A stretch of DNA of 64,000 bases, from positions 9,049,239-9,113,238 of the forward strand of contig OX457061.1 in assembly GCA_949752795.1 (NCBI GenBank), read 5' to 3'. Positions 52,740-62,144 of the stretch are shown here, piece by piece (the first letter of the stretch is position 1; each line of letters opens with the position of its first letter). The notes beneath the pieces are model-generated. The model was not told the origin of the DNA, ran no database searches, and saw nothing but the letters and a program-made list of their open reading frames with translations. The DNA comes from Hyperoodon ampullatus (lineage: Eukaryota; Chordata; Mammalia; Artiodactyla; Ziphiidae). The position numbers and the translations under genes are program-made.

Positions 52740-53118
52740 GTAGCATCCTTTCTGCTTCCTTGTACCTGTTATGTATTTATTTATTTCATCCTGGAATTTG
52801 AGCGATGGTATAGAATTCTAGGTTCAAAGTTATTTCTGATCAGTATATTAAAGCCATTCCTACCCTTTTTTCTTCCATCCAGTGGGGCTGGTGAGAAGTC
52901 TCATGTCCATTTGAGTCTCATTTCTTTGTAGGTAATTTATCTTTTGGGGCAGGAGTATCACTTTTACAATTTCTATAACTCTAGTAGACAGATGTTTGTA
53001 CCTTTGAATCTAGTCTCCATGTCATTTAACTTTTCTTTCATATTTTCCTTCTCTTTTTCTCTCTGTGCTATGTTCTGAAATTTTATTTTAGCTCATTCAT
53101 TTAAGCTTCAGCAAACTT
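52740..53118 (-). mobile_element. Probable old L1 5'-side fragment, antisense
   Basis: 'tggtatagaattctaggttc', 'gtcattatttcat'-like AT-rich text, 'gagaagtctcatgtccattt' and 'ttctctttttctctctgtgc' resemble the L1 5'-side text at 25.4-27.3 kb. Low certainty. Confidence 0.4.
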
Positions 53119-53352
53119 AAAAATCAACAGTCAGGGGCTTCCCTGGTGGCGCAGTGGTTGAGAGTCCGCCTGCCAATGCAGGGGACATGGGTTCGTGCCC
53201 CGGTCCGGGAGGATCCCACATGCCACAGAGTGGCTGGGTCCATGAGCCATGGCTGCTGAGCCTGCGTGTCCGGAGCCTGTGCTCTGCAACAGGAGAGGCC
53301 ACAACAGTGAGAGGCCCGCGTACCACAAAGAAAAAAAAAAAATCAATAGTCA
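53119..53352 (+). mobile_element. CHR-2-like SINE with target duplication
   Basis: The repeat 'aaaaatcaa(c/t)agtca' flanks it (about 53119-53133 and 53338-53352) with a single difference. Body 53135-53337 is full length. Confidence 0.94.
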
Positions 53353-53749
53353 TCTAGTTCTTATTTATAAACTAATCGATTCCTTTTCACAAATGCCTAT
53401 TTTGTCTTCTTCCTATTATTGTAGAATGGAATTTTCTCCTTTATCTCTGATGATCCTACTAATGTCCTTAATTCAAAGTCCTTTTCCATTTGCTCACTCA
53501 TCTGCTTCCTAGGTGACATTCCTCATCTATTGAGCTGGCTGTTGCTCTTCTGTAGCGCCAGCATCCTCGGGTGCTGGGTGACTCTTGGTTGATGCTCACC
53601 TTTGAGGAGCTCCCCCAACACGTAATGTGACCATAACTGGCTCCTTCTTCCTGTGTGGCTTTCATCTGCTTCCTTCCTTTAAGGATTCCTGTTTGTTTCT
53701 GTTGCTTAGGACATTCTCTTCCTTGCTTTCGAATACACTTCCATTTAAA
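53353..53749. other. No gene recognised
   Basis: AT-leaning unassigned DNA; possibly more of the old L1. Confidence 0.4.
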
Positions 53750-54338
53750 TTAACTTATTTTATTTTTAAAAATATTTATTTGTTTTTGGCTGCGTTGGGT
53801 CTTCATTGCTGTGCACGGGCTTTCTCTAGTTGCAGCAAGCGGGGGCTACCCTTCATTGCCGTCTCATTGCAGTGGCTTCTCTTGTTGCAGAGCATGGATT
53901 CTAGGTGCACGGGCTTCAGTAGTTGTGGCATGTGGGCTCAGTAGTTGTGGCTTGTGGGCTCTAGAGTGCAGGCTCAGTAGTTGTGGCACATGGGCTTAGT
54001 TGCGCCGCAGCATGTGGGATCTTCCCGGACCAGGGCTCGAACCCGTGTCCCCTGCATTGGCAGGCGGATTCTTTTTTTGTTTGTTTGTTTGCGATACGCG
54101 GGCCTCTCACTGCTGTGGCCTCTCCCGTTGCGGAGCACAGGCTCCGGACGCGCCGGCTCAGCAGCCATGGCTCACGGGCCCAGCCGCTCCGCGGCATGTG
54201 GGATCTTCCCGGACCGGGACGCGAACCCGCGTCCCCTGCATCGGCAGGCGGACTCTCAACCACTGAGCCACCAGGGAAGCCCTGGCAGGCGGATTCTTAA
54301 CCACTGAGCCACCAGGGAAATCCCTTAACTTATTTTAT
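53750..54338 (-). mobile_element. CHR-1-like SINE, antisense, host of a nested SINE
   Basis: Perfect target duplication 'ttaacttattttat' at 53750-53763 and 54325-54338. The outer SINE (53764-54324) carries the long-form text ('ggctgcgttgggtcttcatt', 'gctcagtagttgtggcacat') and is interrupted near its head by a second SINE. Confidence 0.95.
54058..54298 (-). mobile_element. CHR-2-like SINE nested in the CHR-1-like SINE
   Basis: The inner SINE (54074-54282) is bracketed by a perfect 16-bp repeat 'tggcaggcggattctt' at 54058-54073 and 54283-54298, which is itself part of the outer SINE. Orientation is the same. Shows directly that CHR-2 was active after this CHR-1 copy inserted. Confidence 0.97.
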
Positions 54339-55560
54339 AAATCTTTTCTGACCATTTCCAGGGTTTGATGATAGATGGTGAGATTTCAGTGTTCGCTTAG
54401 TCTCTGCCAGAAAAACAGATTTCTTGGCCTACTGGTAAAGAGCATTCAGCAAAAGTGTGACCCCCCAAGGCTTGAGATGGGGAGCGCTTTGGGAGTCTCT
54501 GGTGTGGTCCCAGCGGCACCTCCACTAATCGGTCCCCAGAATCCAGGAAGGACCAGCCACACTCTGGATAAGGTCACGATGAATCCCAAGAGATGACCCA
54601 TGGACGAGCAGGGCGGCCCTCAGCAGAGCTCTTCCAGTACCTCCTCTCTATCCTCTTATTTCTGTTGTGCTTTTTCCTCCTCTTCCTCCAGCCCCAGCAA
54701 ATCCTCCCTGTGTTGGTTAAAACTCTGGAGTCTAGTGGTTTTGTGAAACTACTAGGTTAAACAAAAGGGGGGATTTATTGGCGGAATCTTGGAGAAGAAC
54801 ATGGTGAACCACCAAGCTGAAAAGGGCAGAGTACACCTGAGCCTGAACAACGGGCACCAGCAAGTTGAGTGCTGTGGGCTCCTCCCCCCAACTCATCACT
54901 TCTTCTCTCTGCACGCCTGCCTCTCCCTCCTCTCCCACGACAAACTGGCTCCCCTGGCCCTCAGCCATATGGCTACAGGACAGTCCACCTGCCACCAAGG
55001 GCTCCAGAGCTGGCTATGTCACAGCTCCGGCTGTCCAGAGAGCCTCGCTCTACTGTCTGTAGGTCCAAGATCCTAAGTCCCGGAAGAGACCTTGCTTGCC
55101 TGTTCCGCTTGGGTGAACAGCTGTGTAGACGGGGAGATGCACTGCTCAGACTCCCCTTCAAGGAAGAACGTGCTGCCCCTGCAAGGAAGGTAGTTAGCTG
55201 TCAGCCCCCTGCTGCTAATCCTCTAAGTCTGCCTCAGCTTTTGAGCCAAGGTCATATTCTTCTTGGGGTGGCCCCAGCCAATGACTGTGGCTCCACAAGG
55301 CTGTGGTAGAAAGGCCTCTCCTCCTTTCCCCCTTCACAGCCTGACTCTCAAACAAACCATTTGCATTCCTAACTCTCAGTGCCTGGTTCCCTGAGCACCC
55401 AAGGGACACAACAGCCCAGCCCTCCTTGGCCATTGTCTGAGCTCAAGGGGTCAGGATGACCTTGCACAAAATAGCTGCTCTCATGGAGACCACATGCTTG
55501 GGAAGGGGGATTGCCCAGAAGAGGACATGCCCAGGACACTCCTCCTGCAGCCTCCAGGTC
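54339..55560. other. GC-moderate DNA, no gene recognised
   Basis: Frames of up to 146 codons (54869-55309, plus) without domain. The stretch from about 54.7 kb ('ttaaaactctggagtctagt' then 'ggttttgtgaaactactagg') may be an old unclassified repeat. Confidence 0.45.
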
Positions 55561-55561
55561 T

Positions 55562-55893
55562 GATTTTTTTTTTTAATTAATTAATTAATTGATTGATTTT
55601 TCTTCCAGTTTTATTGAGATATAATTAATGCACAGCACTGTATAAGTTGAAGGTATACAGCATCATGATTTGACTTACATGCATCATAAATGATTACCAC
55701 AATAAGTCTAGTGAACAGTCATCATCTCATATAGATGCAAGATCAAAGAAGCAGAAAAACAATTTTTTTCCTGGTGGTGAGAACTCTCAGATTTAACAAC
55801 TTTCATGTATAACATAGGGCAGTGTTAATTATACTTCTTACATTGTACATTACATTCCTAGTACTTATTTATCTGGTAACTGGAAGTTTGTAC
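55562..55893 (-). mobile_element. L1 3' fragment, antisense
   Basis: T/ATTA-rich tail, 'agttttattgagatataatt' then 'aatgcacagcactgtataag', 'gattaccacaataagtctag', 'aactggaagtttgtacct'. A well-preserved mid-age L1 3' UTR. Confidence 0.8.
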
Positions 55894-56107
55894 CTTTTTT
55901 TGTTTTTTTGTTTTTGCGGTACGCAGGCCTCTCACTGCTGTGGCCTCTCCCGTTGCAGAGCACAGGCTCCGGACGCGCCGGCTCAGCGGCCATGGCTCAC
56001 GGGCCCAGCCGCTCCGCGGCATGTGGGATCTTCCCGGACCGGGGCACGAACCCGCGTCCCCTGCATCGGCAGGCGGACTCTCAACCACTGCGCCACCAGG
56101 GAAGCCC
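55894..56107 (-). mobile_element. CHR-2-like SINE, antisense
   Basis: TTTTTG tail then near-consensus body and end 'gcgccaccagggaagccc'. It joins directly to the L1 fragment on its left. No clear target duplication seen. Confidence 0.93.
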
Positions 56108-56824
56108 CTGGATCTGTGTTTTATTGTAATGGGCACCCAGCCATCCCCACTGACAGGTGAGGCTGCGTCCTGGAGGCTCGGGACCAAGACCCTCACTCAC
56201 TCAGCTTCCTGGAGGGTTGCCTGTTGACAGCACTGGCCAGTGGGACTGCCTCCTTCCCACGGGATGGACCACAGCCAATGACCGCCTGATGCTGAGGTAA
56301 AAGACACGCCTCCTTGCCTCAACCTGGAGCCACTCTGAAGGGCCATCATCCCAGCTCCAGAGCTCCTGCTGAGATCAGCTGAGGTCTCTGTGGTAACTAG
56401 ATCGCAGCTCAGCTTCACCCTCTGACCGATCCTGCTTCCCTCCCTCCAGTTCTTGGAGCCAAAGGGACTGGATAAAGGTTTGTATCAATCTGGTACGAAG
56501 CCAAGCTTGAGAACCACTACGTTAAACAGTGGAGCCCTTCCAGTCAGACTGTCGGGGCCCCAGCCAAGAGTGAGGCCGTCCTGCAGCAGTGAAGCTACCC
56601 AGCCTCATACCTCTGGGCTCTGGGCTCTGTGTTGAGACCTGCCCCACCCCAAGGGACCCTCGTCCTACCAGTGGCCCCAGGACACGGCCGGCTCAGGCTC
56701 TGGGAGGCACTGACTGACTCCTGTCTACACTTCCGTCCTCTGAGGACCTGCACCTCTACCTTAACCTCCAGAACTTTCAGGGGACACAGGTTCCTCACTA
56801 GACGCTGACCTCAGTCTTGGTACC
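56108..56824. other. No gene or repeat recognised
   Basis: GC-rich unique-looking DNA; frames up to 73 codons only. Confidence 0.5.
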
Positions 56825-57265
56825 TGCCAGCTAGTGCATTTCACACTCCGCGCCTTGGTTCATGCTCCTCCCTGGAAGGAGTGTCCTTTCTGCTCTGGCA
56901 AACTCCTACCTGTCCTTCTTGCTCCAGCTCAAGAGCCCCCTTCAAAAAGCCTTTTCTGGGACTTCCCTGGCAGTCTAGCGGTGAAGACTCTGAGCTTCCA
57001 CTGCAGGGGGCACAGGTTCGATACCTGGTCAGGGAACTAGGATCCTCCATGAAAAAAAAAAAAAGCCTTTCCTGACTTCTCTCACCACCACTCTACAGAG
57101 GTAGAAGCCCCTCCCCTTTTGTGCCCCTGAACCCCCCATGCCAGTATGTGCCAGTCCCCCCCACTAGACCAGGCACCCCTTGAGGGCAGAGGTTATACTT
57201 GCCTCTCTTTGATGCTGCCAGGCCCAGCAAGCACCTAGCACAAAGCGGGTATCGGTGAGTGTCAC
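56825..57265 (+). mobile_element. L2 LINE 3' end, split by a SINE
   Basis: 'tgctcctccctggaaggagt', 'aactcctacctgtccttctt' before the SINE; 'cctttcctgacttctctcac' , 'agaccaggcaccccttgagg' then 'gcagaggttatacttgcctc' and 'gcaagcacctagcacaaagc' after. Sense L2 terminus. Confidence 0.7.
56946..57075 (+). mobile_element. Short CHR-type SINE with target duplication
   Basis: 'gggacttccctggcagtcta', box B 'aggttcgatacctggtca', 'ggatcctccatg' and A tail. Flanked by 'aaaagcctttt(c)t' and 'aaaagcctttcct'. Inserted into the L2. Confidence 0.9.
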
Positions 57266-57604
57266 AAAGAAGGGATGGGCCTGGCTTGGCCCTGGGAACA
57301 CCAAAATTCGTCCAGTCTTGTTCCAGGAACGCCTAGACCTCTAGGAGGTGTTGGTTCTATTGAAGAGGAACACTGCTCCCACCCCCCTAATCTGGGGGGC
57401 CTGCTTCTGATCAGCCATGACTGCCCACCAGCAAAATGAAAATGACCCAGGTAGCAGGGGCAGGGTGAGGCAAGGGAGGAACGTAAGGTGCAAAATGTAA
57501 GGCGGCTTCACTCTCAGGTGCCCACCTGCACCTGTGCACCTCCTAGAGGGAGGTCTCCTTGCATTTTGCTCCCTGGGCGCCTCGCCTGCCTCGCCCCAGT
57601 CCCA
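57266..57604. other. No gene recognised
   Basis: Unassigned DNA with one 107-codon minus frame and no domain. Confidence 0.45.
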
Positions 57605-57800
57605 GCACTGCCTTGTAACAATGACAACAACAGCAACACCTGACAAATGTGAAGCGGTTACCATGTGTGGGGCATTGAGCTAGTAATTGTGCAGGCAGTA
57701 CTCATTAATCCACACAACACCTCATGCGATGGGAACCTCATGTCTCCATCTTATAAATGAGGACACCAAGGCTGAGTGACTGCCAAGCTGGCACAGACCT
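57605..57800 (-). repeat. MIR, antisense
   Basis: 'aagcggttaccatgtgtggg', 'tcattaatccacacaacacc' , 'tctccatcttataaatgagg' then 'acaccaaggctgagtgactg'. Core preserved. Confidence 0.72.
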
Positions 57801-57889
57801 TTGCTCCCAGGCCGGCCTGGCACTTTGCAGTCCTGCCCTGGAGATGGAGACCTTTCCTCTACTATTCCCACCTCTGGGCTGTGCCAGGT

Positions 57890-58045
57890 ACCAAGGAAAC
57901 ACTACTGGTGCCACATCTCCCTGAATCACAACAGCCCTGGGTGCTATGTTTCTCCTTACTTTACAGGTGAAGAAACTGAGTCTTAGAGGTATGGTACCCC
58001 GTCCCCTCCAGCCACACAGGGTGTCCATGGCAGAGCAGGGCAGGA
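57890..58045 (-). repeat. Second MIR-like fragment, antisense
   Basis: 'tcctt-actttacaggtgaa' then 'gaaactgagtcttagaggta' and 'cagccacacaggg'. Adjacent MIR of same orientation, shorter. Confidence 0.55.
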
Positions 58046-58079
58046 TGCTCTCCTCCTGCCTCCTCCCAGGACTCCTCTG

Positions 58080-58640
58080 TGAGACCTTCAGCCAACCTGC
58101 ACCTCATCAGATATTTATGGTTTTGCCCATAAAAGGACAAGCCATCCTGATAAGATAGAAACGTTTTATGGGGCAACAAAAATATAGATAAAATTTTATA
58201 GTACAAATCAGGAGAAGGAAAGTATTAAGTTCCACAAACACCTTTAAATTTTAAACAGCCCCCATTGCAGGGTCCCTGGAGCCAAACTTAAATAATGGAT
58301 CAGAAAGGGGATAAATCTCCCCGTTCCCCTGTGTGACAGTGGCAAAGGCCTGATCGACAAACAGACAGGAAGAGGGCACAGGCGGCCGCCCAGTGCAGGG
58401 CTGGGCCCTGGCGGGCCGCAGAGCGGGCAGAGAGCCTTGTCTTTATTGTACTTATAAAATATACATGGCCCTTTATTGAATTGCCTGCTGTCGAAATCTG
58501 CAAGAATGTTATTGCCTTTTACTGTCCTGGAGAGAAGCAGAGCAGCAACATCTGTGTAATTTCATAAGATGCAGGAGCCATAAATCTGATTGTGCCGGAT
58601 ATAAGATCGATCGTAAAAAATCACACACTGAACAGAGATC
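58080..58640. promoter_or_regulatory. Candidate constrained enhancer-like element
   Basis: Repeat-free 560 bp with clustered sites: paired GATA-type 'tgataagatag', HOX/CDX-type 'ccataaaagg', 'gttttatggggc', 'tctttattgtac', 'cctttattgaattg' and 'gccataaatctgattg', and a CpG-containing 'ggatataagatcgatcg'. The mix of AT-rich homeobox sites and retained CpGs is typical of conserved developmental enhancers. Inference only. Confidence 0.4.
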
Positions 58641-59087
58641 AGGGATGCCAGGAAGCAGCAGGGGCCGGTGTGCAGCTTGTGGGGTGCTGCTCTCACCCAC
58701 CACACGCAGTCCCAGGTGGGGTCTGACCAGCAGGTGCTTTGGAGAAGCAAGACCCTCTCTGTGGGGTCAGAGTCTCACTGGGGTCCTGGGCTTCTGTGGG
58801 GAAGAGACTGCACCCGGGCTTAAAACCCTCCCAGGCCCACAGGAGACCCCCCCATAAGAGGGAAGCAAGAGCTGGAAGGGGGTGGGGCGCAGGATTCACT
58901 GTCCTTGGTCCCTAAGAGGGACACAAAGATGTAGACACACTCACTCACAGTCACCCCAATATCAGGGACACAAAGGCACAACCGAGACACACTCCAACCC
59001 CTGTCCCAACACCCCTCCTCCACCACCTACAATGACCCAGTTGCCTGGTCCTTCCTTTCTATCAAAACTTGTTTTGTATCTTCATTT
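58641..59087. other. No gene or repeat recognised
   Basis: GC-moderate DNA with 'cacactcactcacagtcacc'-like low-complexity phrases. Short frames only. Confidence 0.45.
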
Positions 59088-59329
59088 AAAAGCACAGTTA
59101 TTGGGCTTCCCTGGTGGCGCAGTGGTTGAGAGTCCGCCTGCCGATGCAGGGGACACGGGTTCGTGCACCGGTCCGGGAAGATCCCACATGCCGCGGAGCG
59201 GCTGGGCCCATGAGCCATGGCCGCTGAGCCTGTGCGTCTGGAGCCTGTGCTCCACAACGGGAGAGGCCACAACAGTGAGAGGCCAGCGTAACGCAAAAAA
59301 AAAAAAAAAAAAAAAAAAGCACAGTTATT
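59088..59329 (+). mobile_element. CHR-2-like SINE with perfect 15-bp target duplication
   Basis: 'aaaagcacagttatt' at 59088-59102 and 59315-59329, identical. Near-consensus body 59103-59314 with long A tail. One of the youngest-looking insertions here. Confidence 0.96.
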
Positions 59330-59719
59330 TTGAATACATATGTTGATACTTGAGACGGAAACAACAAATAAAACCCCTCTCTTTCCCGCCAAGCTTGGAA
59401 CCAATGAGAAATAAGGCACAGAGACAGACCCATCAAATATCAACTGCATTACTCATCATGTTGGATTGGAGGGCAGGGCTGATGAGTGACCCAGAGGGCT
59501 TCCTTGTGCTCCTTCTGAACTGAATTGCCCCTTCTGCTTGCAGGCTGCCCCGTGCAGGGGCAGAGCCTTCTGGGGAAGCCTATATCACCCGTCATGGCAA
59601 CCAGCACGCACTCTCCCTGCAGGCCCATGGTGTCAAGAGAGCCCAGAAAGGGCTGGGTGGGGCCCCCTCAGTTCCTGCCCCCAAATGCTTGGATCAAGTC
59701 TCACCTCCCCACTTGGGGG
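59330..59719. other. No gene recognised
   Basis: Unassigned DNA; chance frames up to 79 codons. Confidence 0.45.
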
Positions 59720-59926
59720 TGGATCAAAAAGAAAGTACAAAATTAGATGGCAGATACACATCCAAATTTATCACTAACTGTAAAAACTGTAAATGTGCTA
59801 AACTCTTTAGTAAAAAAACAGACATAATATTTGAAATATTAAATATTTTAAAAATCCAGCTGTATGTTATGTACAAAGTCACTTCTAAAACATAAGGACA
59901 CCAAAAGGCTGAAAATAAAGGCATTC

Positions 59927-60295
59927 AAAATGATACATTAGGGGACTTCCCTGGTAGTCCACTGGATAAGAATCCACCTTCCAATGCAGGGAACATGGGT
60001 TCAATCCCTGGTTGGGGAACTAAGATCCCACATGCCACGGGGCAACTAAGCCTGAACCCTCTAGAGCCCGCACACCACAACTAGAGAGCCCATGTGCCAC
60101 AGCTACTGAGCCTTCACACTCTGGAGCCTGCATGCTGCAGCTACTGAGCCCGTGTGCTCTATAGCCCACATGCCTCAACAAAAGATCCTCCATGCTGCAA
60201 TGAAGATCCTGTGTGCTGCAAATAAAACCTGACACAGCCAAATAAATAAATAAATAAATATTAAAACAAACAAACAAAAACCAAAATGATTCATG
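59927..60295 (+). mobile_element. CHR-1-like long SINE, older, inside L1
   Basis: Head 'ggggacttccctggtagtcc', box B 'gggttcaatccctggt', repeated 'gctactgagcc' phrases and an (AAAT)n/(CAAA)n tail. Flanked by 'caaaatgatacat' (59927) and 'caaaatgattcat' (60282). Confidence 0.92.
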
Positions 60296-61659
60296 AGAAA
60301 AAAATATCAACCAAAGGAAAGCTGGAGTGGTTTTATTACTATCAAAAAAAATAGTCATTAAGTTAAATATTGTAAAAGATAAAGAGAGTTCCTAATAATG
60401 ATAAAAGTTTTAATGAAACTGGAAGATAAAACAATTCAGTTCATAAAATAGCCTCAAAACATACAAAGGAAGAATGTACAGAACTACAGAGAAAAACTGG
60501 TAAATCCATGATTATTATGGAAGATTTCAACATATCTCTTGTAGTTATTGCTATGTCAAGCAAAGAAAAAATTAAGATATAGAAGATTTTAACTACACAA
60601 TTAACAAACTTGAACAAATGGATGTAGATAAAATCCTGAATTCAACAGTTAGAGAATACAAATGTTTTCATCCACACAAGGGAAATGTATAAAAAGTGAC
60701 CACATACTAGAACATAATACAATTCTTAATAAATTATAATATCTGGTATACAGATCATGTTTCTGTAACCTGCAATGCAACTAGGTTAAAAATCAATGAT
60801 AAAACAATGAGTAAAAAATTTTCCATGTGTTTGTGAGTTAGAAAAAAATCACACTGGAAAATTTTAAAGCCCTTATGAATGAAAATGTTGCATATCAAAA
60901 CTTTTGTAATGCAGTGTAAGTGGTAGTTTGAGGGAAATTTAGAGCCTTAAATGCTTATATTTTTTAAAAAGAAAGCTGACAATTAGCTAAGCATCCAACT
61001 TACAAAAATAGGAAAAGAATAAAAACTCAATGAAAGAAAAGAAAGAATATCATAATAAAATAGAAAAATAAAGATATAGTAGAGGGAATCAACAAGGCCA
61101 AAATTAGTTCTTTGAAAGACTAATAAAGTAGATAAACATCTGGCAAAGTTTAAAAAGAATTTTTTAAAGGCATAAATCAATAATATTAAGGATGAGAAAG
61201 GAAATATTGCTACAGCTAGAACAGAGATTAAAAAGATAAAAAGAATATTTTATATAACTCTGTATTAAATAAATTTTAAAACAGGCAAAATGCACAGATT
61301 CTTTGGAACACATGACTTATCAAAACTGGCTTAAGAAAAAAAAAATCCTGAATAGTCCCATAACCACTAAACATAATTAAATAGGTTGCTAATCCCACAT
61401 AGAAAACATCAAGCCCAGATGATTTCAAACATTCAAAGAACAGATATTACAATTTTATACAAACTCTTCCAGAGAACAGAAAAAAAGGAACACTTATCAG
61501 CTCACTTTGAGAAACCAGTATAACTTTATTATTCAAATCAGGACAACCTCATTCATGTGCCTAAATGCAAAAATCAAGAAAGAGTAGAAGACTGAATCCA
61601 ACAAGTATTTAAAAATCATGACCAAACCAGGTTTATACCATGGACCTAATGAGGTTTAA

Positions 61660-61765
61660 CATTAATATATATTATATATTAATATAATATTAACATTATT
61701 ACTATGTTATATATTATTATATTATGTATAGTAGATATTATATTACATAGCATGTATTACATGTT
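61660..61765. repeat. AT-rich low-complexity tract
   Basis: About 100 bases of 'atatatattatatattaata'-type sequence interrupting the L1; probably an expanded AT microsatellite. Confidence 0.85.
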
Positions 61766-61907
61766 CTATAACATTATTGATATATATTAAATTGTAAATA
61801 TGTGCAGTGACATTAACAGGTTAAAGGAGAAGATCTATGTAGAAGAAGCATTTAATCAAAATCAACATTCTTTCATGATTAAAATTCTTACCTTCCTAGG
61901 AAAATAA

Positions 61908-62144
61908 GGGAATTTTCTTTCTTTCTTTTTTTTTTTTTTTGCGGTACGCGGGCCTCTCACTGTTGTGGCCTCTCCCATTGCGGAGCGCAGGCTCCGGACG
62001 CGCAGGCTCAGCGGCCATGGCTCACGGGTCCAGCCGCTCCGCGGCATGTGGGATCTTCCCGGACCGGGGCACGAACCCGTGTCCCCTGCATCGGCAGGCG
62101 GACTCTCAACCACTGCGCCACCAGGGAAGCCCGGGAATTTTCTT
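61908..62144 (-). mobile_element. CHR-2-like SINE, antisense, inside L1
   Basis: Perfect target duplication 'gggaattttctt' at 61908-61919 and 62133-62144. Near-consensus body, T tail with C interruptions. Confidence 0.96.

Noticed and set aside
54869..55309. 146-codon plus frame in unassigned DNA
   Set aside because: No recognisable domain and multiple overlapping frames; could be tested by conservation, but nothing in the sequence supports it.
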